The notes beneath the pieces were generated by a model. It was not told the origin of the DNA. It ran no database searches and saw only the letters and a program-made list of their open reading frames with translations. This document shows positions 16,595 through 25,102 of a DNA stretch of 64,000 nt, piece by piece. The position numbers and the translations under genes were made by a program. This stretch comes from Urbifossiella limnaea (GTDB lineage: Bacteria > Planctomycetota > Planctomycetia > Gemmatales > Gemmataceae): assembly GCF_007747215.1 (NCBI RefSeq), contig NZ_CP036273.1, positions 496,001 to 560,000 on the forward strand, in the 5' to 3' direction. Each line of letters begins with the position of its first letter. The stretch's first letter is position 1.

Positions 16595-18070
16595 ATGCGC
16601 TGGTTCGACCTCCCACCCCGCTCGACCCTCGGCCCCACCGGGCTGGTGCTCAGCCTCGCGCTGCTCCTCACGCCCACCGCCGTCCTCGCCGCCCTCGCCG
16701 TCCGCCACGAGGCCCTCCCGATCGCCGCCGGCGCCGGCGTGCAGTTGCTGTTCGCGCTCGTGTTCCTGCGGGCGCACCCGGTGTGGCGGCCGCCGGTCAG
16801 CGGGTCCGTCATCCTGTTGTACCTCATCGCCCTCGCCTGGGCTTACGTCCCCACCCGCGGGCACGCCGACTGGGCCGTCCACGTGGCGCAGGGCGTGCTC
16901 CTGGCCGGCGCCGTCGGGCTGGTGGCGCTGCACGACCTGACCCGCACCGGGGCCGAGCCGCTGCGGCGGGCGAACAAGTGGTCGCGCCGCATCGCGTCCC
17001 GCACCCACTGGCCGCTGCAACTCGCCGACGCCCGCCTCCTCCCCGAAGTCGATGCACTGCGGGACGCCGTGCGCGACGAGCCCGGCCCGGCGCTGGCGCT
17101 GCTGTCGGACCCGCGGCCGGAGGTGAAGGTGGCGGCGCTCGGGAGCCTGGAGTATCGCCCCGACTGGCGGCCGGGGGAAGCCGAGTTGGTGCTGAAAATC
17201 GCCCGCGAGGCCCACGAGCCGGCGGTCCGGCAGGCGGCGGCCTACGCCCTCGCCGGGGTGAAGCTGCCGGCGCTCGTCGAAGACCTGGCCGGGTTCCTGC
17301 GCGACCCCGCCGCCGAGGTCCGCCACGCCGCCGCCGAGGCCGTGCTGTGGGACGGCGACCGCCGCTGGCCGCTGGCCCGGACCCCGGTCCGCGAGGCGCT
17401 GGCCGACCCGAAGCTGGCCGCCGACGGGCCGCTGTTCGTCGGCTCCGCGGGCCTGCCGGCCGCCGCCGTCGCCGACCTGATGGCGTGGGCCGAGGAGCGG
17501 CCGCCGCTCGGCACGCGGGCGGTGCTGACGCTGGTCGAGCAGTACCACCGCGGCATGGCCGACGGCGGCCGCCCCGAACTCCCCAGCGAGCTGGCCCAGC
17601 TGATGCTGGCCTCGGAGACGCCGACCGGGCTGCGGGTCGAGCTGGCGGCGCTGCTCCGCGACCACCACCGGCTGACGCCGGACCTGCTGGACCGGATGAC
17701 GAACATGGACCAGCCGGCGCCGATGCGGCTGTTCGCGGCGGAGGTGATGCTGCGGGCCGACCCGAACGACGCCGACGGCATCGACGTGCTGCGCGGCCTG
17801 GCCCGGCACCCGAACCGCGAGCTGGCGGTGCAGATCGGCGGCATCCTGCAGAACGTGTTGGGCCTCGACCTGGGGCTCGTCGCGGGCGGCCCGCTGCCGG
17901 CGCCGGCGAGCAAGGCGGCGGCCGAGGTGGCGCGGAAGGTGCTCGGCTGGGCGAACGGCCAGCGGCCGGACGGCCAGCGGCCGACGCCGCCGTCGCGGCC
18001 GGGCCTGGCGGGCCTGCGCGAGACGAACTTCGTCCCGCCGGCGTCCGCGGAGCGGCCGCGGGTGTTCTGA
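16595..18070 (+). CDS. HEAT-repeat membrane protein of unknown function
   Basis: 491 residues. Three to four hydrophobic helices occupy residues 15-110 (LVLSLALLLTPTAVLAALAV, then GVQLLFALVFL, then GSVILLYLIALAW). A soluble alpha-helical part follows, with HEAT-like pairs such as DPRPEVKVAALGSLEYRP and DPAAEVRHAAAEAVLW. The end is proline-rich. The ATG at 16595 follows GAGGCCGCG, a good ribosome site, and the promoter at 16506-16534 supports a monocistronic message. A 27-bp inverted repeat lies 36 bases past the stop. HEAT solenoids bind other proteins; the partner here is unknown. It is divergent from the LRR kinase, which may or may not be functionally linked. Confidence 0.85.
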   Translation: MRWFDLPPRSTLGPTGLVLSLALLLTPTAVLAALAVRHEALPIAAGAGVQLLFALVFLRAHPVWRPPVSGSVILLYLIALAWAYVPTRGHADWAVHVAQGVLLAGAVGLVALHDLTRTGAEPLRRANKWSRRIASRTHWPLQLADARLLPEVDALRDAVRDEPGPALALLSDPRPEVKVAALGSLEYRPDWRPGEAELVLKIAREAHEPAVRQAAAYALAGVKLPALVEDLAGFLRDPAAEVRHAAAEAVLWDGDRRWPLARTPVREALADPKLAADGPLFVGSAGLPAAAVADLMAWAEERPPLGTRAVLTLVEQYHRGMADGGRPELPSELAQLMLASETPTGLRVELAALLRDHHRLTPDLLDRMTNMDQPAPMRLFAAEVMLRADPNDADGIDVLRGLARHPNRELAVQIGGILQNVLGLDLGLVAGGPLPAPASKAAAEVARKVLGWANGQRPDGQRPTPPSRPGLAGLRETNFVPPASAERPRVF

Positions 18071-18106
18071 CTCGCCGGTTGTGTGCCCGCGGATTTCGGC
18101 CACCTC

Positions 18107-18170
18107 GTTAGGCCGGGGCGCAAGCCCCGTCGGGCTCTCGGAGCCGACGGGGCTTGCGCCCCGGCCTAAC
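18107..18170. repeat. 27-bp perfect inverted repeat (family C)
   Basis: Arms 18107-18133 and 18144-18170 are exact complements, and the 10-base loop can extend the stem with a one-base bulge. The core is GGGGCGCAAGCCCCG. It lies between two plus-strand genes and could act as terminator of the HEAT gene; there is no T tract. Confidence 0.85.
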
Positions 18171-18318
18171 GGCTGATCGCCCCAACCCGCAGGCACACCC
18201 GCCGCCGGGCGGCCGGGGCCGCCCCGGGCCGCTATCATGTCCTGCCCAGCCTCCCTCGCGTGACGCCGTTCGAGCCGCCCGCCCGGGTCGCGGGACCGGG
18301 CCGAGCGGGGTTCCACCT

Positions 18319-21300
18319 ATGGCCGTCGTCGTCAGCCGCGGGGCGTTCGTCCGCTCCACCGCCAACGCCCTCGGCGTCGGCAAGCTCCACACCGGCGGCG
18401 CCCACCCCGTCATCGAGTACTTCGTCGGCCCCGGCTGCGCCCCCGTCACCGAGACGGTCGCGCCGTCCACCGTCCGGGCCGTCACGCTCGAAAGTGAGAC
18501 GCGCGTCTACCAGCAGTTGCCGGACGGCGTGTCGTGGCGGGCCGGGCGGGCGCTCGCGTCGCACTTCGCCGACTACGTCGTCCGCTTCCCCAACTCGCAG
18601 AAGCCGGAGCTGGTGCCGGCCGTGGAACTGTACACCCGCTGCGAGCTGCCGCGGCCCGAGCCGCACGTCTTCCTCGCGGCGCGCATCACGGAAACGCCGC
18701 ACTGGCAGGAGCGCCGCGCCGGCTTCGTGCAGGCCGTCGTGGAGCAGCGCCGCGCGTGCGCCGGCCTCACGGGGCTGCTGTCGTCGGTGATCGACCTGGA
18801 GCCGCACCAGGTGGAGGTGGTCCGCCGCGTGCTGCAAGACCCGGCCCAGCGCTACCTCCTCGCGGATGAAGTGGGCCTCGGCAAGACCATCGAGGCCGGC
18901 GTCATCATCCGCCAGTACGTGCTCGACCGGCCGACCGACCACCGCATCCTGATCCTGGTTCCGGGCCACCTCGTGCGGCAGTGGGAGGCCGAACTCTCGC
19001 ACCGCTTCCGCCTCGGGCCGTTCCTCGGCAAGTCGGTGCGGGTGCTGCCGCACGACACCGACTTGCCGAAGGGCGAAGAGGCGGGGCTGGTCGTGGTGGA
19101 CGAGGCGCACCAGCTGGCGCGCTGGGTGAGCGAGCCGGCCCGCAGCGCGGCGCGGAAGCGGTTCGAGGCCATCCGCACGCTCGTCACCGACCCGCGCACC
19201 GGGCTGCTGCTGCTGTCCGCGACGCCGACGCTCCACTCCGACGAGACCGGCTTCCAGGCGCTGCTCCACCTGCTCGACCCGGTGGTCTACCCGCTCGGCG
19301 ACCTGGACGGCTTCCGCGAGCGCCTCGGCACCCACGAGCGCGTCGCGCAGCTGTACCACCTGTTTCGCCCGGACGAGGAGGGCGGCTACCTCGAAACCGC
19401 GCTCGACCAGCTGCTCGACGCCTTCCCGAAGGACGCGCGGCTGAAGGAGCTCGGCAAGGCGCTGCGGCCGCTGCTCGCCTACGGGAAGGCGGCCGACGAC
19501 CCGCAGCGTGTGGACGCCGTACGCGCCGTCCGCTCGCACGTCTCGGAGGCGTACCGCCTTCACCGCCGGCTGCTGCGCAACCGCCGCGCCGACGATCGCG
19601 TGTCGGGCCTGCTGCCCGGTCGGCTCGGGCTCGTCCGCTGGAGCTACACCGACCCCGAGACGCCGCCGCTGGTGGCGCTGCTGGAAGCGTGGCGGAAGGC
19701 GGCGGCCGGCGCGGCGAAGAAGCCGGCCGAGTTCGGCCGCCTGTACGCGCTGTTCGCCGAGGCGCTGGCGTGCGACCCCGAGGTGCTGGCGTCGCTGGTC
19801 GGCGTGCGGCTCGGCGAGGACGCGGACAAGTCGCTGCGGCTCACCGCCGCGGACCAGCGCTTGCTCGCCGAGTTGCCGCACTTCGCCGGCGAGGAGAAGC
19901 TGCTGACGAAGCTCCAGGACGCCGCGGGCGACGCCGACCCGACGCCGCGCATCGCCGCCGTCGTGGCCGGGCTCGACCGCGCGTTCGCACTGCCGAAGAC
20001 GCAGGTGACGCGCGCCGTCATCTTCGCCAGCCAGCCCGCCGCGGCCGACGCCGTGTTCGACGCCGCCGCCAAGCGCTGGCCCGGCCAGACGCTGCGCCAC
20101 GGCGTCGCCGGGTGGCAGCACTTCCTGACGAGCCAGACGTTCCGCGTGCTGGTGTGCGACGCGGCCGCCGAGGAAGGCCTGAACCTGCACGGCCGCGGCA
20201 CCGTGCTCGTGCACTACGACCTGCCGTGGTCGCCGAACCGCGTCGAGCAGCGCGTCGGCCGGCTCGACCGCTTCGGCGTCGCCACGCCGGTTCGCTCGGT
20301 GGTTCCCGTCGCCAACGGTGATCCCGTTGCGGCGGCCGTCGCGGACTACCTGGAACTCGGCTACCGCGTCTTCGAGCGCTCCGTGGCAGCGTTGCAGTAC
20401 GTGACCGAGGAGGAGCTGGCGGCGCTGCACCCCGCGGCGCTCGCCGAGGGGGCCAGCGCAATCGCTGCCGCAACGACGCGGCTCGGCGGCGACGAGGGCG
20501 TCGTCGAAACGACGCTGCGCGACATCCAGGTGCTCGACGAGCTCGACGCCGTGGAGGCGCCGCCGGGGCACGAAGGCTTCGCCGAGGCGCTGCGCGAGAC
20601 GGACGCGACAATGGCCGCCGAGTGGCAGGCCGCGACGCACACGTGGGTCGGCGAGACGCTGCAGTTCGCCCGGCGCGGCGAGGGCGGCGCCGACACCGGC
20701 GTGTGGCGCTACCAGTTCCGCCGGCCCATCGGCGAGGGCGGCCCGGCCACGCTCATGCCGACGGGCCGGCTCGTCCGCCACTTCGCGCACATCCTCGACA
20801 CCGACGACGAGCGCTCCACGCCGAACGCGCCGCTCACCTACGCGCTGACGTTCGACCGCGTCCGCGCCCAGCGCGAGCGGGTGGCGCTGGCCCGCGTCGG
20901 CGACCCGTTCGTGTCGTCGCTGGTGGACTACGTCGGGTGGGACGACCGCGGCGCGGTGGCGGCGATGTGGCGCTACCGGCCGAAGGGCCGCTACGCCAAG
21001 CCGGCCGAGGTCGCCTTCCGGTTCGAGTTCGTCGTCGAGTGCCCGACCGACGACGCGGGCGCCGCGTTGCCGAAGGGCGGGAGCGTGCCCGCGGTGCGCC
21101 GCCAGGCCGACTGGGTGTTCCCGCCCTTCACGCTGTCGGTGTGGCTGGATCAGGATTTGGAGGTGATCGCCGACGGCGCCGCGAAGGCGGCGGTGCTGGC
21201 CGAGCCGTACGAGAAGCGGAAGCGGCCCGACGGCGGCCGCGACTTCAACCTGAACGCCGACCGGTGGGCGGCGCTGCTGCCGCACTTCCCGCGGGCGGCG

Positions 21301-21612
21301 TGGGCCAAGACCGTGGAGCGGGCGCGGAAGGCGGCCGAGCAGGCGGTGCGAAAGTCGGCGCGGTGGAAGGACGAGATCGCGGCGCGGAGTGCGGCGGCGA
21401 AGCGGGCCGCGGCCGACCGCGACGCGCAGACGGCGAGCCGGCTGGCGTTCCTGACGGGGCCGCAGAAGAAGCACGAGAAGGCGCACGCCGCGGCCGAGAA
21501 GGCGGTGGCCGACGCGCTGCTGCGCGGCGTCGAGAAGCCGGCGGTGCGGCTGGACGCGGCGGGGGCGGTGTTCCTGGCGAGCTGGAACCCGTTCCTGGAC
21601 GGCGACGATTGA
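18319..21612 (+). CDS. SNF2/RapA-type superfamily 2 helicase (DpdE-like)
   Basis: 1097 residues. All SNF2 motifs are intact: motif I ADEVGLGKT (182-190), motif II DEAH (261-264), motif III SAT (300-302), motif V VCDAAAEEGLNLHG and motif VI QRVGRLDRFG near 644-653. The N-terminus (1-60, VRSTANALGVGKL) looks like a small SH3-like module, and the C-terminal 300 residues are basic and helical. DEAH, the LNLH motif and size fit RapA-class translocases that remodel nucleic-acid/protein complexes. The N-terminal sequence and size also recall DpdE, the SNF2 protein of the 7-deazaguanine DNA-modification clusters, but no other dpd gene is present and this link is inference. It is followed after 17 bases by a protein of unknown family, which is probably its partner. 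Confidence 0.88.
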   Translation: MAVVVSRGAFVRSTANALGVGKLHTGGAHPVIEYFVGPGCAPVTETVAPSTVRAVTLESETRVYQQLPDGVSWRAGRALASHFADYVVRFPNSQKPELVPAVELYTRCELPRPEPHVFLAARITETPHWQERRAGFVQAVVEQRRACAGLTGLLSSVIDLEPHQVEVVRRVLQDPAQRYLLADEVGLGKTIEAGVIIRQYVLDRPTDHRILILVPGHLVRQWEAELSHRFRLGPFLGKSVRVLPHDTDLPKGEEAGLVVVDEAHQLARWVSEPARSAARKRFEAIRTLVTDPRTGLLLLSATPTLHSDETGFQALLHLLDPVVYPLGDLDGFRERLGTHERVAQLYHLFRPDEEGGYLETALDQLLDAFPKDARLKELGKALRPLLAYGKAADDPQRVDAVRAVRSHVSEAYRLHRRLLRNRRADDRVSGLLPGRLGLVRWSYTDPETPPLVALLEAWRKAAAGAAKKPAEFGRLYALFAEALACDPEVLASLVGVRLGEDADKSLRLTAADQRLLAELPHFAGEEKLLTKLQDAAGDADPTPRIAAVVAGLDRAFALPKTQVTRAVIFASQPAAADAVFDAAAKRWPGQTLRHGVAGWQHFLTSQTFRVLVCDAAAEEGLNLHGRGTVLVHYDLPWSPNRVEQRVGRLDRFGVATPVRSVVPVANGDPVAAAVADYLELGYRVFERSVAALQYVTEEELAALHPAALAEGASAIAAATTRLGGDEGVVETTLRDIQVLDELDAVEAPPGHEGFAEALRETDATMAAEWQAATHTWVGETLQFARRGEGGADTGVWRYQFRRPIGEGGPATLMPTGRLVRHFAHILDTDDERSTPNAPLTYALTFDRVRAQRERVALARVGDPFVSSLVDYVGWDDRGAVAAMWRYRPKGRYAKPAEVAFRFEFVVECPTDDAGAALPKGGSVPAVRRQADWVFPPFTLSVWLDQDLEVIADGAAKAAVLAEPYEKRKRPDGGRDFNLNADRWAALLPHFPRAAWAKTVERARKAAEQAVRKSARWKDEIAARSAAAKRAAADRDAQTASRLAFLTGPQKKHEKAHAAAEKAVADALLRGVEKPAVRLDAAGAVFLASWNPFLDGDD

Positions 21613-21629
21613 CAACCCACGGATGGCGC

Positions 21630-22682
21630 ATGACCGACCCGCAACCCGACCCGTGTTCCGCCGACGTGTTCGCCGCGCTGCTCGCGCCGGGCGGCGCCGT
21701 CGTGGCGCTCGTCGGCCCTGGTGGGCCACAACTCCTGGACTGGCTCGAATCGCAGCTCGGCCCGACGTACCACGTCGCCCGCGGGTTGGGCTTCCCCCCG
21801 CCCCCGGCGCCCGACGAAGCCGAACTGCTGGACGCCTTCCGCGCCGCGCTCCAACAGCGCACGGCCGACGCCCGCACCGCCTGCGAGGCCGCGGCGGCGC
21901 GCGGCGAACGGCCGCAGGCCGACGAGCGCGCCGTCGCCGAGACGCACGGCGACGGCCTGGTGGCGCTCCTCGACGGGCCGACGAAGGACGCGCTGTTCCG
22001 CGACACGCCGCGCCGCCGGAGCGTGTTCCGGCAGCTCCTTGCGGGCGAAGCGGCGGAGTTCGCCGCGGCCGACTTCGAGTTCGCCGACGTGAACTCGGCC
22101 CGCCTCGCCGACCCGCGGGCGCAGCGGTACGTCGCCAAGCTGAAGACGAACCTGCAGGGCGAGCGCGCCGCCGCGGCCGCGCTGATGAACGCGGCCCGGC
22201 CCGCGCCGCCCGACCCGCTGGCCCGCCTGCGCGAGGAACTGGCCCGCGCCGGCCGCGAGCTCGTGGTCCTGCTCGACGAGCCTGAGCCGGGCGCGCTGGA
22301 CGCGCTCGCCGCGACCGACGGCCCCGGCCGTTGCGCCGTCCGCGTGGCGCTGACGCCCGCGGGCGCGCCCCCGGCGGGGGCGACGGTGTTCACGCTCGGC
22401 GCGACCGTCGAGCCTGAGGCGGCCGAGCCGGAAGCCGTGGCCGTCGAACCCGCGGTTGTCGAACCGGAACCGGTGGTCGCGGAGCCCGTGGTGGTGGACG
22501 CGCGGCTGGGGGCGGTGGCGGTTCTGCTCGGCCGGCTGCCGGTGCCGGCGCCCGACGACGTGGTCCGGTTCCTGGCCGCGGCCTTCACCACCGGCGCGGA
22601 ATTGGAGTTGCTGACGCCCGGCGTGCTGGAGTGGCTGCGGGCGCACGGTGTGACGACGGGCCTTCGCGTCCGCGCGGGGTGA
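21630..22682 (+). CDS. Unknown protein linked to the SNF2 helicase; degenerate P-loop-like start
   Basis: 350 residues from the ATG at 21630, 17 bases after the helicase stop, so co-translation is likely. The family is not recognised. The N-terminus reads VVALVGPGGPQLLDW (24-38), which has the strand-loop-helix pattern of a Walker A site but lacks the GK[ST] residues. Further on, RELVVLLDEPEPGALDAL looks like a Walker B strand. A Val/Glu/Pro-rich low-complexity linker (about 265-290) separates this from a final helical segment of about 60 residues. It might be a non-hydrolysing NTPase-fold adaptor for the helicase. The high-GC shadow frames are not coding. The next gene, recD2, is convergent. 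Confidence 0.75.
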   Translation: MTDPQPDPCSADVFAALLAPGGAVVALVGPGGPQLLDWLESQLGPTYHVARGLGFPPPPAPDEAELLDAFRAALQQRTADARTACEAAAARGERPQADERAVAETHGDGLVALLDGPTKDALFRDTPRRRSVFRQLLAGEAAEFAAADFEFADVNSARLADPRAQRYVAKLKTNLQGERAAAAALMNAARPAPPDPLARLREELARAGRELVVLLDEPEPGALDALAATDGPGRCAVRVALTPAGAPPAGATVFTLGATVEPEAAEPEAVAVEPAVVEPEPVVAEPVVVDARLGAVAVLLGRLPVPAPDDVVRFLAAAFTTGAELELLTPGVLEWLRAHGVTTGLRVRAG

Positions 22683-22693
22683 CGGCCGCCGTC

Positions 22694-22732
22694 TCCCTTG
22701 GTCATTGGTGGGTCATTGGTCCTTGGTCATTA
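22694..22732. repeat. Short direct repeats GGTCATTGG between convergent helicase genes
   Basis: The words TTGGTCATT and GGTCATTGG occur three times within 40 bases, overlapping the recD2 stop at 22713-22715. They resemble the TCATTCG words at 16421-16494 in style and in their lower G+C. Confidence 0.5.
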
Positions 22733-24941
22733 GCGAACGCAGCCGCCACCGCAGCAGCCCGAACCGCCGCCGCGTGTCCGCCGTCGTCACCGCGCGCCAC
22801 AGCGCCCGCCGGCTCCCCACCAGCACCACCAGCTTCCGCCCGCGCGTCACCGCCGTGTACAGCAGGTTCCGCTGCAGCATCACGTAGTGCTGCGTGCTCA
22901 CCGGCACCACCACCGCCGGGTACTCGGCCCCCTGGCTCTTGTGGACGCTGATGGCGTACGCCAGCTGCAACTCGTCCAGGTCGGCGAAGTCGTAGGCCAC
23001 CTGCTTGCCGTCGAAGTCCACGGTCAGCGTCTGGTCCACGGCGTCGATCGCGGCGACGCGGCCGATGTCGCCGTTGAACACCTCGCGCTGGTAGTTGTTC
23101 CGCACCTGCATCACCTTGTCGCCGGCGCGGAACGTGCTGTCGAACTTCTTCGTCTCGATCGTGCCCGGCTTCGGCGGGTTCAGCGCCTCCTGCAACACGC
23201 GGTTCAGGTTCAGCACGCCGAGCTCGGTCTTCACCTGCGGCGTCAGCACCTGCACGTCCTTCAGCGGGTCGAGGCCGAACGCCGCGGGGATGCGCGTCGT
23301 CACCGCCTGGCGGATGCGGTCGATCACCGCCTCGGGCGCGTCCGCCTCCACGAAGTAGAAGTCGCCCTTGCCGGCCGGCGCCGACTCGGGCTGCTCGCCG
23401 TGGTTGATCGCGTGCGCCGCGCGCACGATCCAGCTCGCCCCGGCCTGCCGGTGCACTTCCGTGAGCCGCGCCACCGGCAGCACCTTCGACTCGATCAGGT
23501 CGGCCAGCACCGAGCCGGCGCCGACGGACGGCAGCTGGTCCACGTCGCCGACGAACACGACGGCCGCGAACGGCGGCACGGCGCGGAGGAGCTGGTTCAT
23601 CAGCACCACGTCCACCATCGACACCTCGTCCACGACGAGCACGTCCACGTCGAGCGGGTTCTCCTTGCCGCGCCGGAAACCGCCGATCCCGGGGTCGAAC
23701 TCGAGCAGCCGGTGAATCGTCTTCGCCTCGCGGCCGGTCGATTCGGCGAGGCGCTTCGCGGCGCGGCCGGTCGGCGCCGCCAGCAGCACGCGCAGCGACT
23801 TGGCGGACACGATTTCCAGGATGGCGCGCACGATCGTGGTCTTGCCCGTGCCGGGGCCGCCGGTGACGACCATGAGCTTGTGCGACACCGCCTCCGTGAC
23901 CGCTTTTCGCTGGCTGTCGGCGAACGTGATGCCCATCTGCGCCTCGGCCCACCCCAGCGCCGCGGTGTGGTCGGCGGTGCGGAGCGGGTGCGCCCCCTTC
24001 GCCAGCGCCGCCAGCTGCCGGGCGACGCCGAACTCGGCCAGGAACAGCGGCTTCAGGTACAGCAGGTGCTCGTCGCCCGGCACGCCCGCGGCCTCGTCGG
24101 GGTCGTAGCCGGTGTCCTTCGTCACGAGCGCCACGCTGTCGCGGACGATCTCGTCGGTGACGCGCAACTGCTCGACCGCGTCGCGGATGCCGTCGGGCGG
24201 GATCTGCGTCAGCGCCTCCGCGGCCTGCGTCGCCAGCTCCTCCGGCAGGCCGACGTGGCCGTCGGACTGCGCCTCGCCGAGGACGTGGCGCACCGCGGCC
24301 TGCGCGCGGAACGGCGAGTCGCGCGGCAGGCCGAGTTTCAGGGCGAGCGCGTCGGCCGTCTGGAAGCCGACGCCCCAGATGTCGGTGCTGAGGCGGTACG
24401 GGTTCCGCTTCACCACCTCGATGGCGTTCTCGCCGTACTCGCGATAGATGCGCACCGCCCGCGCGGTGCCGATGCCGTAGCTGTGGAGGAACACCATGAT
24501 CGACCGCACCGCCTGCTGCTCGCGCCAGCTGTCCCGAATCTTCTCCACGAGCTTCGGGCCGACGCCCTTCACCTGCGTCAGGAACGTGGGCGACTGGTCG
24601 ATCACTTCGAGCGTCTTGTCGCCGAACACGTCCACGATGCGGCGGGCGAAGCCGGGGCCGACGCCGCGGACGAGGCCCGAGCCGAGGTACTTCACGATCC
24701 CTTCGGCGGTGTGCGGGGGCGTGGCCTTCAGGTTGTCGGCCTTGAATTGCAGGCCGAACTGGCGGTCGGTCACCCACTTCCCCGCGGCCTCGACGTACTC
24801 GCCGGCCACCGGGTGCTGCATCTCGCCGACGACGGTCACCAGCTCGCGCTGGCCGCGGGCGCGGACGCGCAGGACGCAGTACCCGGTGTCGAGGTTGTGG
24901 AACGTGATCCGCTCGATCACGCCGCTGAGCTGTTCCGTCAT
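22713..24941 (-). CDS. recD2: RecD2-type ATP-dependent DNA helicase
   Basis: 742 residues, the usual length for RecD2. The start MTEQLSGVIERITF at 24941 begins the OB-like N-terminal domain. Helix-hairpin-helix segments follow (GLVRGVGPGFARRI and VKGVGPKLVEKI), then the RecA-like core with Walker A GGPGTGKT near 358-365 and motif II VDEVSMVD near 437-444. The C-terminal UvrD_C_2 domain carries YAISVHKSQGAEYP. RecD2 is a 5'-3' single-strand helicase acting in repair outside RecBCD. It is a single gene on the minus strand, convergent with the SNF2 helicase pair. Its upstream side holds a 26-bp perfect inverted repeat. Confidence 0.95.
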   Translation of the reverse strand: MTEQLSGVIERITFHNLDTGYCVLRVRARGQRELVTVVGEMQHPVAGEYVEAAGKWVTDRQFGLQFKADNLKATPPHTAEGIVKYLGSGLVRGVGPGFARRIVDVFGDKTLEVIDQSPTFLTQVKGVGPKLVEKIRDSWREQQAVRSIMVFLHSYGIGTARAVRIYREYGENAIEVVKRNPYRLSTDIWGVGFQTADALALKLGLPRDSPFRAQAAVRHVLGEAQSDGHVGLPEELATQAAEALTQIPPDGIRDAVEQLRVTDEIVRDSVALVTKDTGYDPDEAAGVPGDEHLLYLKPLFLAEFGVARQLAALAKGAHPLRTADHTAALGWAEAQMGITFADSQRKAVTEAVSHKLMVVTGGPGTGKTTIVRAILEIVSAKSLRVLLAAPTGRAAKRLAESTGREAKTIHRLLEFDPGIGGFRRGKENPLDVDVLVVDEVSMVDVVLMNQLLRAVPPFAAVVFVGDVDQLPSVGAGSVLADLIESKVLPVARLTEVHRQAGASWIVRAAHAINHGEQPESAPAGKGDFYFVEADAPEAVIDRIRQAVTTRIPAAFGLDPLKDVQVLTPQVKTELGVLNLNRVLQEALNPPKPGTIETKKFDSTFRAGDKVMQVRNNYQREVFNGDIGRVAAIDAVDQTLTVDFDGKQVAYDFADLDELQLAYAISVHKSQGAEYPAVVVPVSTQHYVMLQRNLLYTAVTRGRKLVVLVGSRRALWRAVTTADTRRRFGLLRWRLRSLMTKDQ

Positions 24942-24970
24942 GGTGGCCCGTGGACGGTGCGCGGGGTTGT

Positions 24971-25026
24971 TCCGTTGCCGCCTGCGGCTCAGCGCTGGGC
25001 AGCGCTGAGCCGCAGGCGGCAACGGA
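24971..25026. repeat. 26-bp perfect inverted repeat between divergent genes
   Basis: Arms 24971-24996 and 25001-25026 are exact complements with loop GGGC. The outer part GCCGCCTGCGGCTCAGCGCT is a variant of the GCCGCTTGCGGCGTAGCGCT core of family A, so it may be a diverged member. Here it lies between two promoters, not after a stop codon, which argues against a pure terminator role. Confidence 0.85.
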
Positions 25027-25066
25027 GCCAAACCCCAACCCCCCGACGATACCCGCTCCCGGGGAA

Positions 25067-25095
25067 TTGTCCAACCGGGTAGCGGCCCCTACTCC
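25067..25095 (+). promoter_or_regulatory. Possible promoter for the 25103 membrane protein
   Basis: TTGTCC at 25067-25072 and TACTCC at 25090-25095, 17-bp spacer. The start codon at 25103 is only 7 bases downstream, so the message would be leaderless or nearly so. Confidence 0.4.
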
Positions 25096-25102
25096 TGCAC
25101 TG

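Noticed and set aside
18235-21729. 1164-residue minus-strand frame opposite the SNF2 helicase
   Set aside because: Shadow; the plus strand carries every helicase motif.
18319-22682. A complete Dpd DNA-modification cluster
   Set aside because: No dpdA transglycosylase, preQ0 genes or other dpd genes nearby; only the helicase is similar in outline.
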